A DNA stretch of 64,000 nt from Bacteroidota bacterium (GTDB taxonomy: Bacteria > Bacteroidota > Rhodothermia > JANXDC01): positions 2,290,933 to 2,354,932 of the forward strand of contig AP024675.1 in assembly GCA_025998875.1 (NCBI GenBank), in the 5' to 3' direction. The translations under genes and the position numbers were made by a program. The notes under the pieces were generated by a model that was not told the DNA's origin, made no database searches, and saw only the letters and a list, made by a program, of their open reading frames with translations. Positions 36,260-45,791 of this stretch are shown here, one piece after another. Position 1 is the stretch's first letter, and each line of letters starts with the position of its first letter.

Positions 36260-37492
36260 CTAATAAACCAGTTCATGCCCCAGAAACGGCTCCAGTTCAA
36301 TCAGCTGGTGGTAATAGTCCCGAAGCGCCTCATAATAACGCTGCTCGCTTTCCAGGACAAGCCGCTGCGCGTCGAGCAACTCGATCAGGCTGACTTCACC
36401 CAGACGGTACCCGCGTTGCAGACGGTGCAGGAGCGTGCGCGAACGGTCGCGGATCTGACGGGCGTAGCGTTCAACGACGATGCGGGCCGTCTCGTAGCCA
36501 TGCCAGGCCTGTTCGGCCTGTTTTTTGAGCTGGAGACGCAGGTCTTCCAGCTCCCATCGTCGCATTTCATAGAGGGCACGGGCTTCGCGTACACGTCCCC
36601 GATATCCCGGCAAAAAACCCAGAGGGAGTGAGATTCCGATCTGAAAGCCTACGAATCGATACCCGCTTCCGTAATCCTGGGGATAGACGTCCAGTTGCAA
36701 CTGGGGCAGTAGCGAAGCCCGTGCCTGTCGGATGTTCACTCGGGCCGCCTGGAGCTGCGCCTGCTGGCTGTGTAGTTCGGGCAACTGATCGAGGCGTGCC
36801 AGCACTGCCTCCTGGGGAATCTCGACGGTCACATAGGCGAGGGTGTCCGGAAAGACAATGTCGTAGCGCTGCGCTTCCGGATCGAGTCCGACGGCCCGAA
36901 ACAGTTCGTAGCGAGCCTGCAGGAAGTCGCGGCGTGCGGTTTCCAGCCGCGACTGCGCGTCGGCCAGCTGGATTTCGGTGCGCGCCACCTCCAGATCGGT
37001 TGCCAGTCCGGCCGCCACACGCGCCTGCACCGCCTCTCGGAGTTGCTCGAGCAGCGCGACCTCTTCCTGTCGGAGATGCACCAGTTCCTGCGCGTAGAGC
37101 ACGTCGGTATAGGCGCGTTTCACGTCGGCGCGGATGCGCGCAGTCGTGGCTTCCAGTTCGGCCGTCAGCGCCCGGGATTCCAGGCCGTTGGCTTGCAGGC
37201 GATAGTAAGTAACCAGCGGAAAGTCGATGCGCTCGACCAGCGTCCAGCGCTGCTCGGCGAAGGCCTGACCGCTCCCGATGCCTTCGCGAAAAAAGTAGAG
37301 CTGTGGCGTTTCGATCCCATAGGCTTGAAGCCTTCGCCCCTGTAGCGCCTCCTGCCGGGCGTGCAGCGCCTGCAATTGGGGATGGTGGCGCAAGGCCAGG
37401 GCCAGGGCCTCCTGAATGCCCAGCGTGTCCGGGGCGGGCGCGATGTCGGGATTGCCCAGCAGCAGACTCAGTCCCAGCAGCAAACCCAGCAT
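36260..37492 (-). CDS. cusC: TolC-family outer-membrane efflux protein, CusC/CzcC-like
   Basis: 410 residues. Signal-like N-terminus (LGLLLGLSLLLGNPDIA), then two OEP repeats with long helices (LEATTARIRADVKRAYTDVLYAQELVHLRQEEVALLEQLREAV; ALYEMRRWELEDLRLQLKKQAEQAWHGYE, split here only for length) that build the periplasmic tunnel. Outer-membrane channel of the RND tripartite metal pump with the adjacent cusA and cusB. It starts 12 nt after the cusA stop. Efflux depends on cusA being functional, and cusA is frameshifted as read. Confidence 0.9.
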   Translation of the reverse strand: MLGLLLGLSLLLGNPDIAPAPDTLGIQEALALALRHHPQLQALHARQEALQGRRLQAYGIETPQLYFFREGIGSGQAFAEQRWTLVERIDFPLVTYYRLQANGLESRALTAELEATTARIRADVKRAYTDVLYAQELVHLRQEEVALLEQLREAVQARVAAGLATDLEVARTEIQLADAQSRLETARRDFLQARYELFRAVGLDPEAQRYDIVFPDTLAYVTVEIPQEAVLARLDQLPELHSQQAQLQAARVNIRQARASLLPQLQLDVYPQDYGSGYRFVGFQIGISLPLGFLPGYRGRVREARALYEMRRWELEDLRLQLKKQAEQAWHGYETARIVVERYARQIRDRSRTLLHRLQRGYRLGEVSLIELLDAQRLVLESEQRYYEALRDYYHQLIELEPFLGHELVY

Positions 37493-37504
37493 GACTTGTT
37501 CCGG

Positions 37505-40500
37505 TTACGTCCGAGCAGTTGCAGCCGACACAGGGGCCGCCATCTGTCCATCTTCCTCCCACTCCGGTTCGGGACCACGAGGCGGCCGGTCGTCTCGCTC
37601 GAGCCAGTCGTAGATGGTGGGCAGCACGCGTAGCGTGAGCAGTGTGGCCGTAATGAGCCCACCGATCACCACGGTGGCCAGCGGCCGCTGCACTTCGGAG
37701 CCCGGCCCCGTATTGAAGGCCATGGGCACAAAGCCCAGGCTGGCCACCAGCGCGGTCATCAACACCGGCCGTAGCCGGTCGGTGGCTCCCTGCAACACCG
37801 CCTCACGCACCGACAGCCCCTGACGCCGCAGCGCGTTCAGGTGCGCGATCATCACCACACCGTTGAGCACCGCCACCCCGAAGAGGGCTATGAAGCCGAC
37901 CGCCGCCGAGATCGACAGGTACATGCCGCGCAACCACAGCGCAAACACCCCGCCGGCCAGCGCCAGCGGCAACACCGAGAGAATCATCAGCGGATAGCGC
38001 ATCTCTCCGAACATCAGATAGAGCAACCCGATAATGATGAGCAAAGCCAGCGGAACCGCCACATACAGGTGGCGCATGGCGCGTTGCTGATTTTCGAACG
38101 TGCCGCCATACTCCAGAAAGACGCCGGGCGGCAGCTTGACCTGCGTCTGCAATGGCCCGCTGCAGGTTCGACACATAGGTCCCGATGTCTATGTCCTTGA
38201 TGTTGATGCCCACCACGAGCCGGCGCCAGCCGTTTTCGCGAGCAATCTCGCGGGGGCCCTCTTCGGCCCGGATGTGCGCCACCCGGCGTAGCGGAATGGT
38301 GCCGCCCCCCGGCAACGCAACCGGGGCCTCCATGATGGCCTCGAAGTTATTTCGGTACGCTTCGGGAAAGCGCACGACGATATCGAACCGCCGCTGGCCT
38401 TCGAAGACCTGTCCGGCCGGTGCGCCGCCCAATCCGGCTTCGATCACCTGCTGCACGTCCTCGACGTTCAGGCCGAAGGCTGCAATGGCTTCGCGATCGA
38501 TTTCGATGTTCAGATACGGCTGACCGGCGAATTTTTCCACGTAGAAGTTATCGGTGCCGGGCAGATCGGGCAGAAACCGGGCGATGCGCGCCGCCACAGC
38601 CGCCAGCGTGTCGAGGTTTTCGCCGTAGAGTTTGACCGCAATATCGCTTTTGACCCCCGAGGTCAGCTCGTCGACGCGCATTGCAATGGGCTGCGTGAAG
38701 TTGTAAGCCAGGCCGGGCTCGGTTTCGAGAAAAGGCCGGATCTGCTCGATGATTTTCTCTTTGGTCATACCTGGCCGCCACTGATCGCGTGGCTTGAGGA
38801 TGATCCAGACGTCCGTCTGATGCACGCCCATCCAGTCGGTGGCCAGATCGTTACGGCCTGTTTTGGGCACGACGGTCTGAATTTCCGGGATGTGGCGGAT
38901 GAGCTGTCCGGCCAGCCAGTTGGCATTTTCCACCGACGTCTCCAGCGTGACGCTCGGCATCCGTACTTCTCCGATCAGGATGGATCCTTCGTCCAGTTCC
39001 GGCAGAAACTCCGTGCCCAGAAACGGCAAGAGCGCCAGCGCCGCGCCGAACACCAGGAGCGCAACGGCCAGGGCCGTCTTGCGCCGATTCAGGCTTTTCT
39101 CCAGAAAGCGCCGATAACGCGGCCGCAGCCAGTCCATCAGATAGTTACGGCGCACCCGAACGCCCCGGCGAAAAACCAGGGTAGCGATGGCCGGCACATA
39201 GACCAGCGCCAGCAGCAATGAACCGAACACGGCCGACGCCACGGTAATCGCCATCGGGCGATAGAGAATGCCCTCCATACCCCGAAACGTGGCGATCGGC
39301 ACATACACCATCAGGATGATGAGCACGCCGAAAAACATGGGGCGGGCGACTTCGTGCGCGGCCTGACGCAACAGCGCCAGTCGGCTGCGTCCGCTTCGGT
39401 CTGTTTCAAGCCGATGCACCATATGCTCGACCATCACAACCGAACCGTCCACGATCATCCCGAAGTCGATGGCCCCCAGGCTCATCAAGTTGGCCGCCAG
39501 CCCGAAGGCGCGCATGCCGATAAAAGCAAACAGCATCGAAAGCGGAATGACCGAGGCGACGATCAGGGCCCCCTTGATCTCGCCCAGCAACAGCAGCAGC
39601 ACGGCAATCACCAGAAAACCGCCTTCCAGCAGGTTTTCTTTGATTATGCCCGTGGTGCGCGCGATCAGGTCCGACTGGTCGTAGAATTTCTCGATGCGGA
39701 CCCCGGGCGGCAGACGCGGATTGATTTCCTCAATTTTCTCTTCGACGCGACGGATGACTTCGCGGCCGTTCTCACCTCGAAGCATCATGACGATACCGGT
39801 GACGACCTCGCCCTTTCCGTCCTGCGTGACGGCCCCCTGTCGGATCTGCCGTCCCAGGCGTACGGTGGCCACGTCGCGCAGATAGATGGGACGCTCGCCC
39901 CGACGTGCCACGACGATGCGCTCCAGGTCGTCCGTGGTGCGGATCTGTCCGAACCCGCGAATGATGTACTGTTCCTGGTTGTGCTCCAGGTAATTGCCGC
40001 CCGAGACGCTGTTGTTGCGTTCGATGGCGTCGATGATGTCGCGCAGGCTCAACCGCAGCGCCCGGAGCTGCTCCGGATCGACAATCACTTCGTACTGTTT
40101 GACGAACCCACCAAAGCTGTTGACCTCGGTCACGCCGGGTACCGCGCGGAGCTGCGGCGCGATGATCCAGTCCTGAATTTCGCGCAGTTCGGTGAGCGAA
40201 TAGCCATCGCCCCGCACCACATACTGGTAGATTTCGCCGAGTGCCGTCGAGATCGGCCCCAGTTGCGGGGATGAAACGTCAGGCGGGAGCTGTTCACGCA
40301 CGTCCTGCAGACGCTGGGCCACGAGCTGCCGGGCAAAGTAGATGTCGGTGCCTTCTTCGAACTCGACCGTGACGACCGACAGACCGAACTGGCTGATCGA
40401 GCGCACTTCTCTGACCCGCGGCAGGCCGGTCATGGCCGTTTCGATCGGGAAACTGACCAGTTGTTCGACATCGTACGGCGAATAGCGACCGGCCTTGGTG

Positions 40501-40649
40501 ATGATGAGCACCTGAACGGGCGTAACATCGGGAAGCGAGTTGATCGGGATGCGCTCAAGGGCCACGATCCCGCCGAAGGCCATCAGGGCCACCAGGCTCA
40601 GCGCGACAAAGCGTTGCCGGAGGCTGAAGTCAATCAGGCGATGCAGCAT
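37505..40649 (-). pseudogene. cusA: Heavy-metal RND efflux pump CusA/CzcA, one-base frameshift
   Basis: Inner-membrane proton/metal antiporter of a CusCBA/CzcCBA-type pump. The frame from ATG 40649 reads a normal N-terminus (LIDFSLRQRFVALSLVALMAFGG), both periplasmic domains and MVEH/DGSVVM motifs up to LQRAIAD, about residue 834. There an extra base at 38144 (C on the plus strand) shifts the frame; the correct continuation QVKLPPGVFLEYGGTFENQQ runs in another frame to 37505. Removing that base joins ADQVKLPPG and gives 1047 residues, the standard family length. Without it, translation yields a 948-residue product with a scrambled tail lacking the last four membrane helices. Either a recent mutation or a sequencing error. 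Confidence 0.85.
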
Positions 40650-40652
40650 GGC

Positions 40653-41840
40653 TTACTCTTCGGCAAATTCGCTGTAACGCATCAGGGCCTTCAGGCTGAA
40701 GACCGGATGAACGACCACGCGTTCGCCTTCACGAACGCCCTCGAGCAGAAGCGCCTGAGCGGCATCGGTGCGCCAGACGGTCACGGGACGCACCTCGTAG
40801 GTATCGGGAGCCTGTTGCACAAAGACGATGGCCTGCTGGCCGTCGTAGGTGAGGGCTGCCAGGGGTACGACATAGACCGGTCGGGGCGTCCGCAATCGGA
40901 TCCATAGCCGGACGTTTTGCCCGGGTCGCGGCCAGCCCTGACGGGTATCGGCCAGGATGTTGACGACCACGGCCCGGTTTTCCGGGTCGAGCGCCGGATT
41001 AATCGTGTGGACCCGGGCACCCAGCGTCAGCGAATCGGGGACCTGAAGCACCAGCCGAACGGAATCGCCCGGTTGCAGACCCAGCGCATCGTCGGGGGCC
41101 AGAAATCCCCGGATGTGCACCCGCGATGGATCGACAATCGTCATCAGCGTCTGATTGGCGCTAACGGCCTGGCCCAGCTCTACCTGATGCTGGTCCACGT
41201 ACCCGTCGATGGGCGCCCGCAGAGGAAGCAGGGGGCGTTCCTGTTGCCCCAGCGCCTGTGCGACTTCGGGCGTAACCCCGAGCGCACGCAGACGTACTTC
41301 AGCCGCCTGACGGCGCGCCTGCGCGCGCAGATAATCGGCCTCGGTCTGGTCAAGCGTGCTCTGCGGCGTGAGCTGCTCGGTCACCAGCTGCCGGAGGCGG
41401 GCCACCTGCCGCGCCAGATAGGCCTCCTCGGCCTGCGCCTGCAAAAAGGCCGAGACCAGCTCGGCAAACGCCAGACTCTCCAGTTCCAACAGCACCTGCC
41501 CCCGCTGCACAGCTTCTCCTTCGAGAACGTACAGCCGGGCTACCCGGCCATCAATCGGCGTGGAAACCTGGGCCATCAGGCCCGGCGCCGGATAGACTTC
41601 GCCGGGAATGCTGACGGTGTACGTGGCGCGCTCGTAGCGCACCGGAGCCACCTGTACCTGCAACCTGCGCTGCTGGGCCGTGTCCAGGCGCACCACCCGA
41701 TAACTTGCCGAAGCGGAATCCGCCTGTAGGGAAGGAGGGACGCCGATCGCTTCCGGAAGCAGCGCTTCGATCGGCGCCCTGCGACAGGCGCTCAGGCTCA
41801 CAAGAATTAGCAGTATCAGGATAAAAGCGCGCATGGACAT
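40653..41840 (-). CDS. cusB: RND efflux periplasmic adaptor, CusB/CzcB-like lipoprotein
   Basis: 395 residues. Lipoprotein signal (RAFILILLILVSLSAC, lipobox LSAC) anchors it in the inner membrane. Membrane-fusion-protein order: barrel-sandwich (VSTPIDGRVARLYVLEGEAVQRGQVLLEL), alpha-hairpin with many Q/A/R (FLQAQAEEAYLARQVARLRQLV), second lipoyl half (LRAPIDGYVDQHQVELGQAVSANQ), beta-barrel and membrane-proximal domains (DTYEVRPVTVWRTD, VREGERVVVHPVFSLKALMRYSEF). First gene of the cusB-cusA-cusC transcript, divergent from the two-component system. Confidence 0.92.
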   Translation of the reverse strand: MSMRAFILILLILVSLSACRRAPIEALLPEAIGVPPSLQADSASASYRVVRLDTAQQRRLQVQVAPVRYERATYTVSIPGEVYPAPGLMAQVSTPIDGRVARLYVLEGEAVQRGQVLLELESLAFAELVSAFLQAQAEEAYLARQVARLRQLVTEQLTPQSTLDQTEADYLRAQARRQAAEVRLRALGVTPEVAQALGQQERPLLPLRAPIDGYVDQHQVELGQAVSANQTLMTIVDPSRVHIRGFLAPDDALGLQPGDSVRLVLQVPDSLTLGARVHTINPALDPENRAVVVNILADTRQGWPRPGQNVRLWIRLRTPRPVYVVPLAALTYDGQQAIVFVQQAPDTYEVRPVTVWRTDAAQALLLEGVREGERVVVHPVFSLKALMRYSEFAEE

Positions 41841-41934
41841 ACTCACTGAAAACAGCGTTTCACCCAAGATATCGCCCATGGGTGGGGCAAAGTTCTTAGA
41901 AAGGCCTTAAAAGTAGCCGAAGACTTTTTTAAAA

Positions 41935-41966
41935 TTGCCCAGGCAGCTTTACAGCGTATAATTTTC
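41935..41966 (+). promoter_or_regulatory. Promoter of the two-component system
   Basis: TTG (41935-41937), 21-nt spacer, TAATTTTC (41959-41966), one mismatch from TAnnTTTG. Start near 41972. The surrounding 150 bp is unusually AT-rich for this window and separates the divergent cus operon and regulator. Confidence 0.55.
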
Positions 41967-41989
41967 CGGCACCGAACAAAGCAGGCGCA

Positions 41990-42676
41990 ATGGCCAACCC
42001 GATTTTGCTGGTCGAAGACGAGCCGGTCATGGCGGCCCTCTTGCGACAGGGATTGGAGGAAGAGGGTTACCTGGTCGAATGGGTACTCACCGGCGAAGAA
42101 GCGCTGGCACGACTGGAGCATCTGGAGCCGGCCCTGCTGGTGCTGGACGTGCGGCTGCCGGGCATGGATGGCGTAGAAGTGTGCCGCCAGGTACGCCAGC
42201 GCTGGCCGGATCTACCTGTTCTGATGCTGACGGCCCTCGACGATGTCGAAAATCGCGTGCGCGGGCTACGGGCCGGTGCCGACGACTATCTGCCCAAACC
42301 GTTCGCTTTCGAGGAACTGCTGGCCCGGATCGAAGCCCTGCTGCGCCGAAGCAAGCGCCAGCCCACCCGCCACCTGCTACTCGACGGTCCGCTCACGCTC
42401 GACCTTAACGCCCGCACCGCTACCTGTGGCGAACGCCCGCTTTCCCTTACGCCGCGCGAATTCGATCTGCTGGCCTACCTGATGCAGCACTCCCGTCGGG
42501 CGATTTCGCGGCTGCAGATCTACCGCGAAGTGTGGGGCCACGACTTCGATCATGGCACCAGCCTGCTCGAAGTGTATATCAGCTACCTGCGCCGCAAATT
42601 GCAGGAAGCAGGCTGCCCGTGCTACATCGCAACGGTCCGGGGCGTTGGTTACCGCTATGAACCGGCCGAAGGGTAA
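41990..42676 (+). CDS. OmpR-family response regulator, CusR-like
   Basis: 228 residues. Receiver domain with D10/E11 acidic pair, phosphoacceptor D53 (LVLDVRLPGMDG), T81 and K103 (PKPF). C-terminal winged-helix effector (LTPREFDLLAYLMQHSRRAISRLQIYREVWG, YISYLRRKL, VRGVGYRYEP). Probably activates the divergent cusB-cusA-cusC genes in response to periplasmic metal, as CusR/CopR do; this is inferred from arrangement. It begins a two-gene unit with the kinase 3 nt downstream. Confidence 0.93.
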   Translation: MANPILLVEDEPVMAALLRQGLEEEGYLVEWVLTGEEALARLEHLEPALLVLDVRLPGMDGVEVCRQVRQRWPDLPVLMLTALDDVENRVRGLRAGADDYLPKPFAFEELLARIEALLRRSKRQPTRHLLLDGPLTLDLNARTATCGERPLSLTPREFDLLAYLMQHSRRAISRLQIYREVWGHDFDHGTSLLEVYISYLRRKLQEAGCPCYIATVRGVGYRYEPAEG

Positions 42677-42679
42677 ACC

Positions 42680-44137
42680 ATGCATCCATCTTCCCGCCAT
42701 CCATCCTTTCTGAGCAGGCTGCTCGTGCAGAGCGGTGGCACCCTGATCGCCGCCCTGGCCCTGCTGGGTCTGCTGGCCTGGGTAGCAGCCTACGGATGGA
42801 TCAACGAGATGGCCCGACTCCCGCTCCGCAATGAAATCCAATTGGTCGCCAGCCGTATCGTCCGCGACAACCACCTGGACGTCGACGCCTATTACTGGGA
42901 CGAACCGCACCATCGGCTGCTGGAACGACACGTGGATCCTTATTTTCTACAGGTCTTCGATGCCGAAGGGCACCTGATTCGTCAGTCGGCCAACATACGG
43001 CTCCTCTCGGACCGCTATCCGGAAGTGCTCTTGCACGCACCGGCAAAGCATGAACCGTTCTGGAAACCACTTCAGATATTCCAGGTGGGCACGCGCCGTC
43101 TTTATTACCTAGTCTATCCCCTGCAGGATGCCTCCGGTCGTTACCTGGGTGCCCTCCAGCTGGCTCGTCTAGAGCCGGACTTTGTGGCCCTGTATCACCA
43201 GATAGCTTTTGGGGTTCTTGTGAGCTGGGTGCTGCTTTCGGGGCTGATTCTCGCCCTACTGGCCGCCAGCGGCCGACGCGTGCTACGTCCTTTGCACGAA
43301 CTGACCCGAGCCACGGCCGCGCTTTCGCCCGAACAGCTCCACGAACCCATCCGCCTGACGTCTCCTCTGGACCGGGAGACCGCTCAGCTGCTGGCTACGC
43401 TGAACGCGCTACTCCATCGTCTGCACCAGGCTTTTGAAGAACTTCGACGCTTTACGGCCAACGCAGCCCACGAGCTGAAAACACCACTGGCCATTCTCCA
43501 CAGTCAGGCGGAGCTGGCCCTGCGACGCCCACGTTCGACGGATAGCTACCGCGCCGCCCTGCGCCAGATCCTCGATCAGACCGAGCAGATGACAAGGCTC
43601 GTGCAACACCTGCTGTTGCTGAGCCGCCTGGACCAGCCCGAAACGGTCTTTCCGTTCGCCCCGGTGGACTTCTCCGAACTGGTCGCTCGTGAACAGGAGC
43701 TTTTTGCAACCCACGCCCGCACCCGGGGGGTCGTGCTGACGGCATCGCTGGCGCCAGGCGCCCGGCTGTACGGCGTCGAAACCCTCCTGCAGGAGGTCGT
43801 TCGAAACGTGCTGGACAACGCCGTCAAGTATACCCCGCAAGGACAGATTGACGTAGTAGTGCGCGCCACGGGCAACCACATACTTTTCGAAGTCCGCGAC
43901 ACCGGCATCGGTATTCCCCGCGAGGCGTTGCCACACGTCACCGAACGCTTCTACCGCGCCCCCCAGACCGCCCCCGGCATCGAAGGGCACGGTCTGGGCC
44001 TGGCCCTTGTAGCCCGCATCGTCGCCTTACATCAGGGCAGCCTGGAAATCACCTCCGAACCCGGCCAGGGTACCACGGTGTACATTACGCTGCCTGTGCT
44101 GCCGGTACTGGTTTCCGAACCCATCCCAATGACTTAG
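42680..44137 (+). CDS. Sensor histidine kinase, CusS-like
   Basis: 485 residues. Helix 1 (about 16-40), a periplasmic sensor of about 130 residues with several His and Asp (DNHLDVDAYYWDEPHHRLLERHVDP), helix 2 (about 175-198), HAMP, HisKA with H264 (FTANAAHELKTPLA) and an HATPase with N box (EVVRNVLDNAVKYTP), DTGIGIP and GHGLGLALV. The His-rich periplasmic stretch fits a metal sensor. Kinase partner of the upstream regulator, 3 nt apart. Confidence 0.93.
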   Translation: MHPSSRHPSFLSRLLVQSGGTLIAALALLGLLAWVAAYGWINEMARLPLRNEIQLVASRIVRDNHLDVDAYYWDEPHHRLLERHVDPYFLQVFDAEGHLIRQSANIRLLSDRYPEVLLHAPAKHEPFWKPLQIFQVGTRRLYYLVYPLQDASGRYLGALQLARLEPDFVALYHQIAFGVLVSWVLLSGLILALLAASGRRVLRPLHELTRATAALSPEQLHEPIRLTSPLDRETAQLLATLNALLHRLHQAFEELRRFTANAAHELKTPLAILHSQAELALRRPRSTDSYRAALRQILDQTEQMTRLVQHLLLLSRLDQPETVFPFAPVDFSELVAREQELFATHARTRGVVLTASLAPGARLYGVETLLQEVVRNVLDNAVKYTPQGQIDVVVRATGNHILFEVRDTGIGIPREALPHVTERFYRAPQTAPGIEGHGLGLALVARIVALHQGSLEITSEPGQGTTVYITLPVLPVLVSEPIPMT

Positions 44138-44366
44138 CTCTCCGATCAATCCCCCACAGATACGGCCGAGGACCCAATCGGCGATGTAGAGCAAGCCTTC
44201 GGGCTACGGTCAGCCTTATTGGCCGATGCTTTGCGTCGCCCATGCTCCAAGCCTGGTCGGCATCGGCAATGGACAAACACTCCCCGCCGAGCGGTGTGCC
44301 CGATGCAGATGGAGCGCCATTCGGGCCGAGATGATGCTCCCCATGGCAGGGCTATCAAAGGGGGGA
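44138..44366. other. 229-nt gap at the right edge of the efflux module, no gene recognised
   Basis: Six-frame reading gives only short frames with no family resemblance, and no promoter box with correct spacing, tandem repeat or inverted terminal repeat is visible. It may be decayed sequence left at the boundary of the efflux module. Confidence 0.4.
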
Positions 44367-45734
44367 CTAATTCCCGCGAGCCACTTCCCTCCAGAAGGCG
44401 GCTATGGTATGTATACCTCGTCGAAAGTTCTCCAGCCGGAAGTGCTCATTCGGGGAGTGGATGGCATCTGTGTTGAGCCCAAAGCCCAGAAGCACGGATT
44501 TCAACCCAAGCACCTCATCAAAAGCGGCCACCACGGGGATCGATCCCCCCTCACGCACGAAGTACGGCTTGCGTCCGAAGACGTACTCACAGGCCCGCGC
44601 CGCCGCCTGCAGGGCGGGATGATCCAGGGGCACAAGCACGGGCTCGCCTCCGTGCAGACGACGCACGGTAAGACGGGCCGTAGGTGGGCAGAGCCGTTGC
44701 AGGTGGGCGGTGATGAGCGCAGCGATCTCTTCGGAGCGCTGATCGGGTACAAGCCGGGCCGACAGTTTAGCCCCTGCGCGAGCGGGAAGCACGGTCTTGG
44801 CGCCGGGCCCCTGATATCCGCCCCAGAGCCCGTTTACGTCCAGCGCCGGACGGGCCGTGGCGCGCTCCAGAGGCGTATACCCGATCTCGCCCCAGAGCGC
44901 CTCCAGGCCCAGATCCCGTTTGTAGGCTTCCTCATCAAAGGGCAGCTGACGCAACATACGGCGCTCGGCCTCATCCAGGGGCCGAACCCGATCGTAAAAG
45001 CCCGGCACCGTCACCCGGCCATAGGCATCGTGCAGGGCCGCCAGCATGCGGGCCAGGATCAGGGCGGGATTATCCACCGCCCCGCCGTAGACGCCAGAAT
45101 GCAGATCCCGGTTTGGCCCCTCGAGCTCGATCTCCAGATAGCACAGTCCCCGGAGGGCGTAGGTGATAGAGGGCTCCTCGGGCCCGAACATGGCCGTATC
45201 GGAGATCAGCACCACGTCGGCCCGCAACCGGTCGCGCTGCTTTTCCAGAACGGGGAGCAAGTTTCGGCTTCCCACCTCCTCCTCTCCCTCGATCAGGAAT
45301 TTCACGTTTACGGGCAACCGGCCCTCGGTGCGCAGGTACGCTTCAAGGGCCTTGAGGTGGGTGAAAAGCTGTCCCTTGTCGTCGCTGGCCCCGCGCGCGT
45401 AGAGCCTGCCGTCTCGGATTGTGGGCTCGAAGGGAGGGCTCTGCCACAGGTCCAGGGGATCGGGGGGCTGTACGTCGTAGTGGCCGTAGCAGAGCACGGT
45501 GGGCCCTTCCGGGGCGCCGAGCCATTGGCCGTACACGACCGGATGTCCCTCCGTGGGCCAGAGTTCGGCCTCCAGCCCCAGAGCCCGCAGGTGGGCAAGC
45601 AGCCATTGAGCGGCTCGCTCCACATCGGCCTTATGGGCCGGATCGGCGCTGATGCTAGGAATCCGGAGCAGTTCGATGAGTTCCCCCAGAAAGCGTTCCC
45701 GGTGGGTGTCGATATAGCTATGCACGTCGGCCAT
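44367..45734 (-). CDS. M20-family dipeptidase
   Basis: 455 residues. Zinc-dependent dipeptidase/amidohydrolase. The metal site is complete: CYGHYDVQPPD, GASDDKGQ, IEGEEEVGS with both glutamates, and a late His in NTDAIHSPNEHF. The dimerisation domain is inserted in the middle (RDLHSGVYGGAVDNPA). The layout matches CNDP/carnosinase-like M20 enzymes that cleave dipeptides. ATG 45734 has AAAGGAG 9 nt upstream and its own promoter; the frame extends to 45791 but that is promoter. Cytoplasmic, no signal peptide. Confidence 0.93.
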   Translation of the reverse strand: MADVHSYIDTHRERFLGELIELLRIPSISADPAHKADVERAAQWLLAHLRALGLEAELWPTEGHPVVYGQWLGAPEGPTVLCYGHYDVQPPDPLDLWQSPPFEPTIRDGRLYARGASDDKGQLFTHLKALEAYLRTEGRLPVNVKFLIEGEEEVGSRNLLPVLEKQRDRLRADVVLISDTAMFGPEEPSITYALRGLCYLEIELEGPNRDLHSGVYGGAVDNPALILARMLAALHDAYGRVTVPGFYDRVRPLDEAERRMLRQLPFDEEAYKRDLGLEALWGEIGYTPLERATARPALDVNGLWGGYQGPGAKTVLPARAGAKLSARLVPDQRSEEIAALITAHLQRLCPPTARLTVRRLHGGEPVLVPLDHPALQAAARACEYVFGRKPYFVREGGSIPVVAAFDEVLGLKSVLLGFGLNTDAIHSPNEHFRLENFRRGIHTIAAFWREVARGN

Positions 45735-45760
45735 GCTCACGGCTCCTTTCTGAATCGTGG

Positions 45761-45791
45761 ACAAGGTACGCCCCGTGGCGCTTTCCTTCAA
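45761..45791 (-). promoter_or_regulatory. Promoter of the M20 dipeptidase gene
   Basis: Minus-strand TTG (45791-45789), 20-nt spacer, TACCTTGT (45768-45761). The TTG lies at the stop codon of bioF, so the dipeptidase can be transcribed independently of the biotin operon. Confidence 0.6.

Noticed and set aside
44138..44366. Possible transposase remnant next to the efflux module
   Set aside because: Translated in all frames it shows no DDE or other transposase motif, and no inverted repeats were found.
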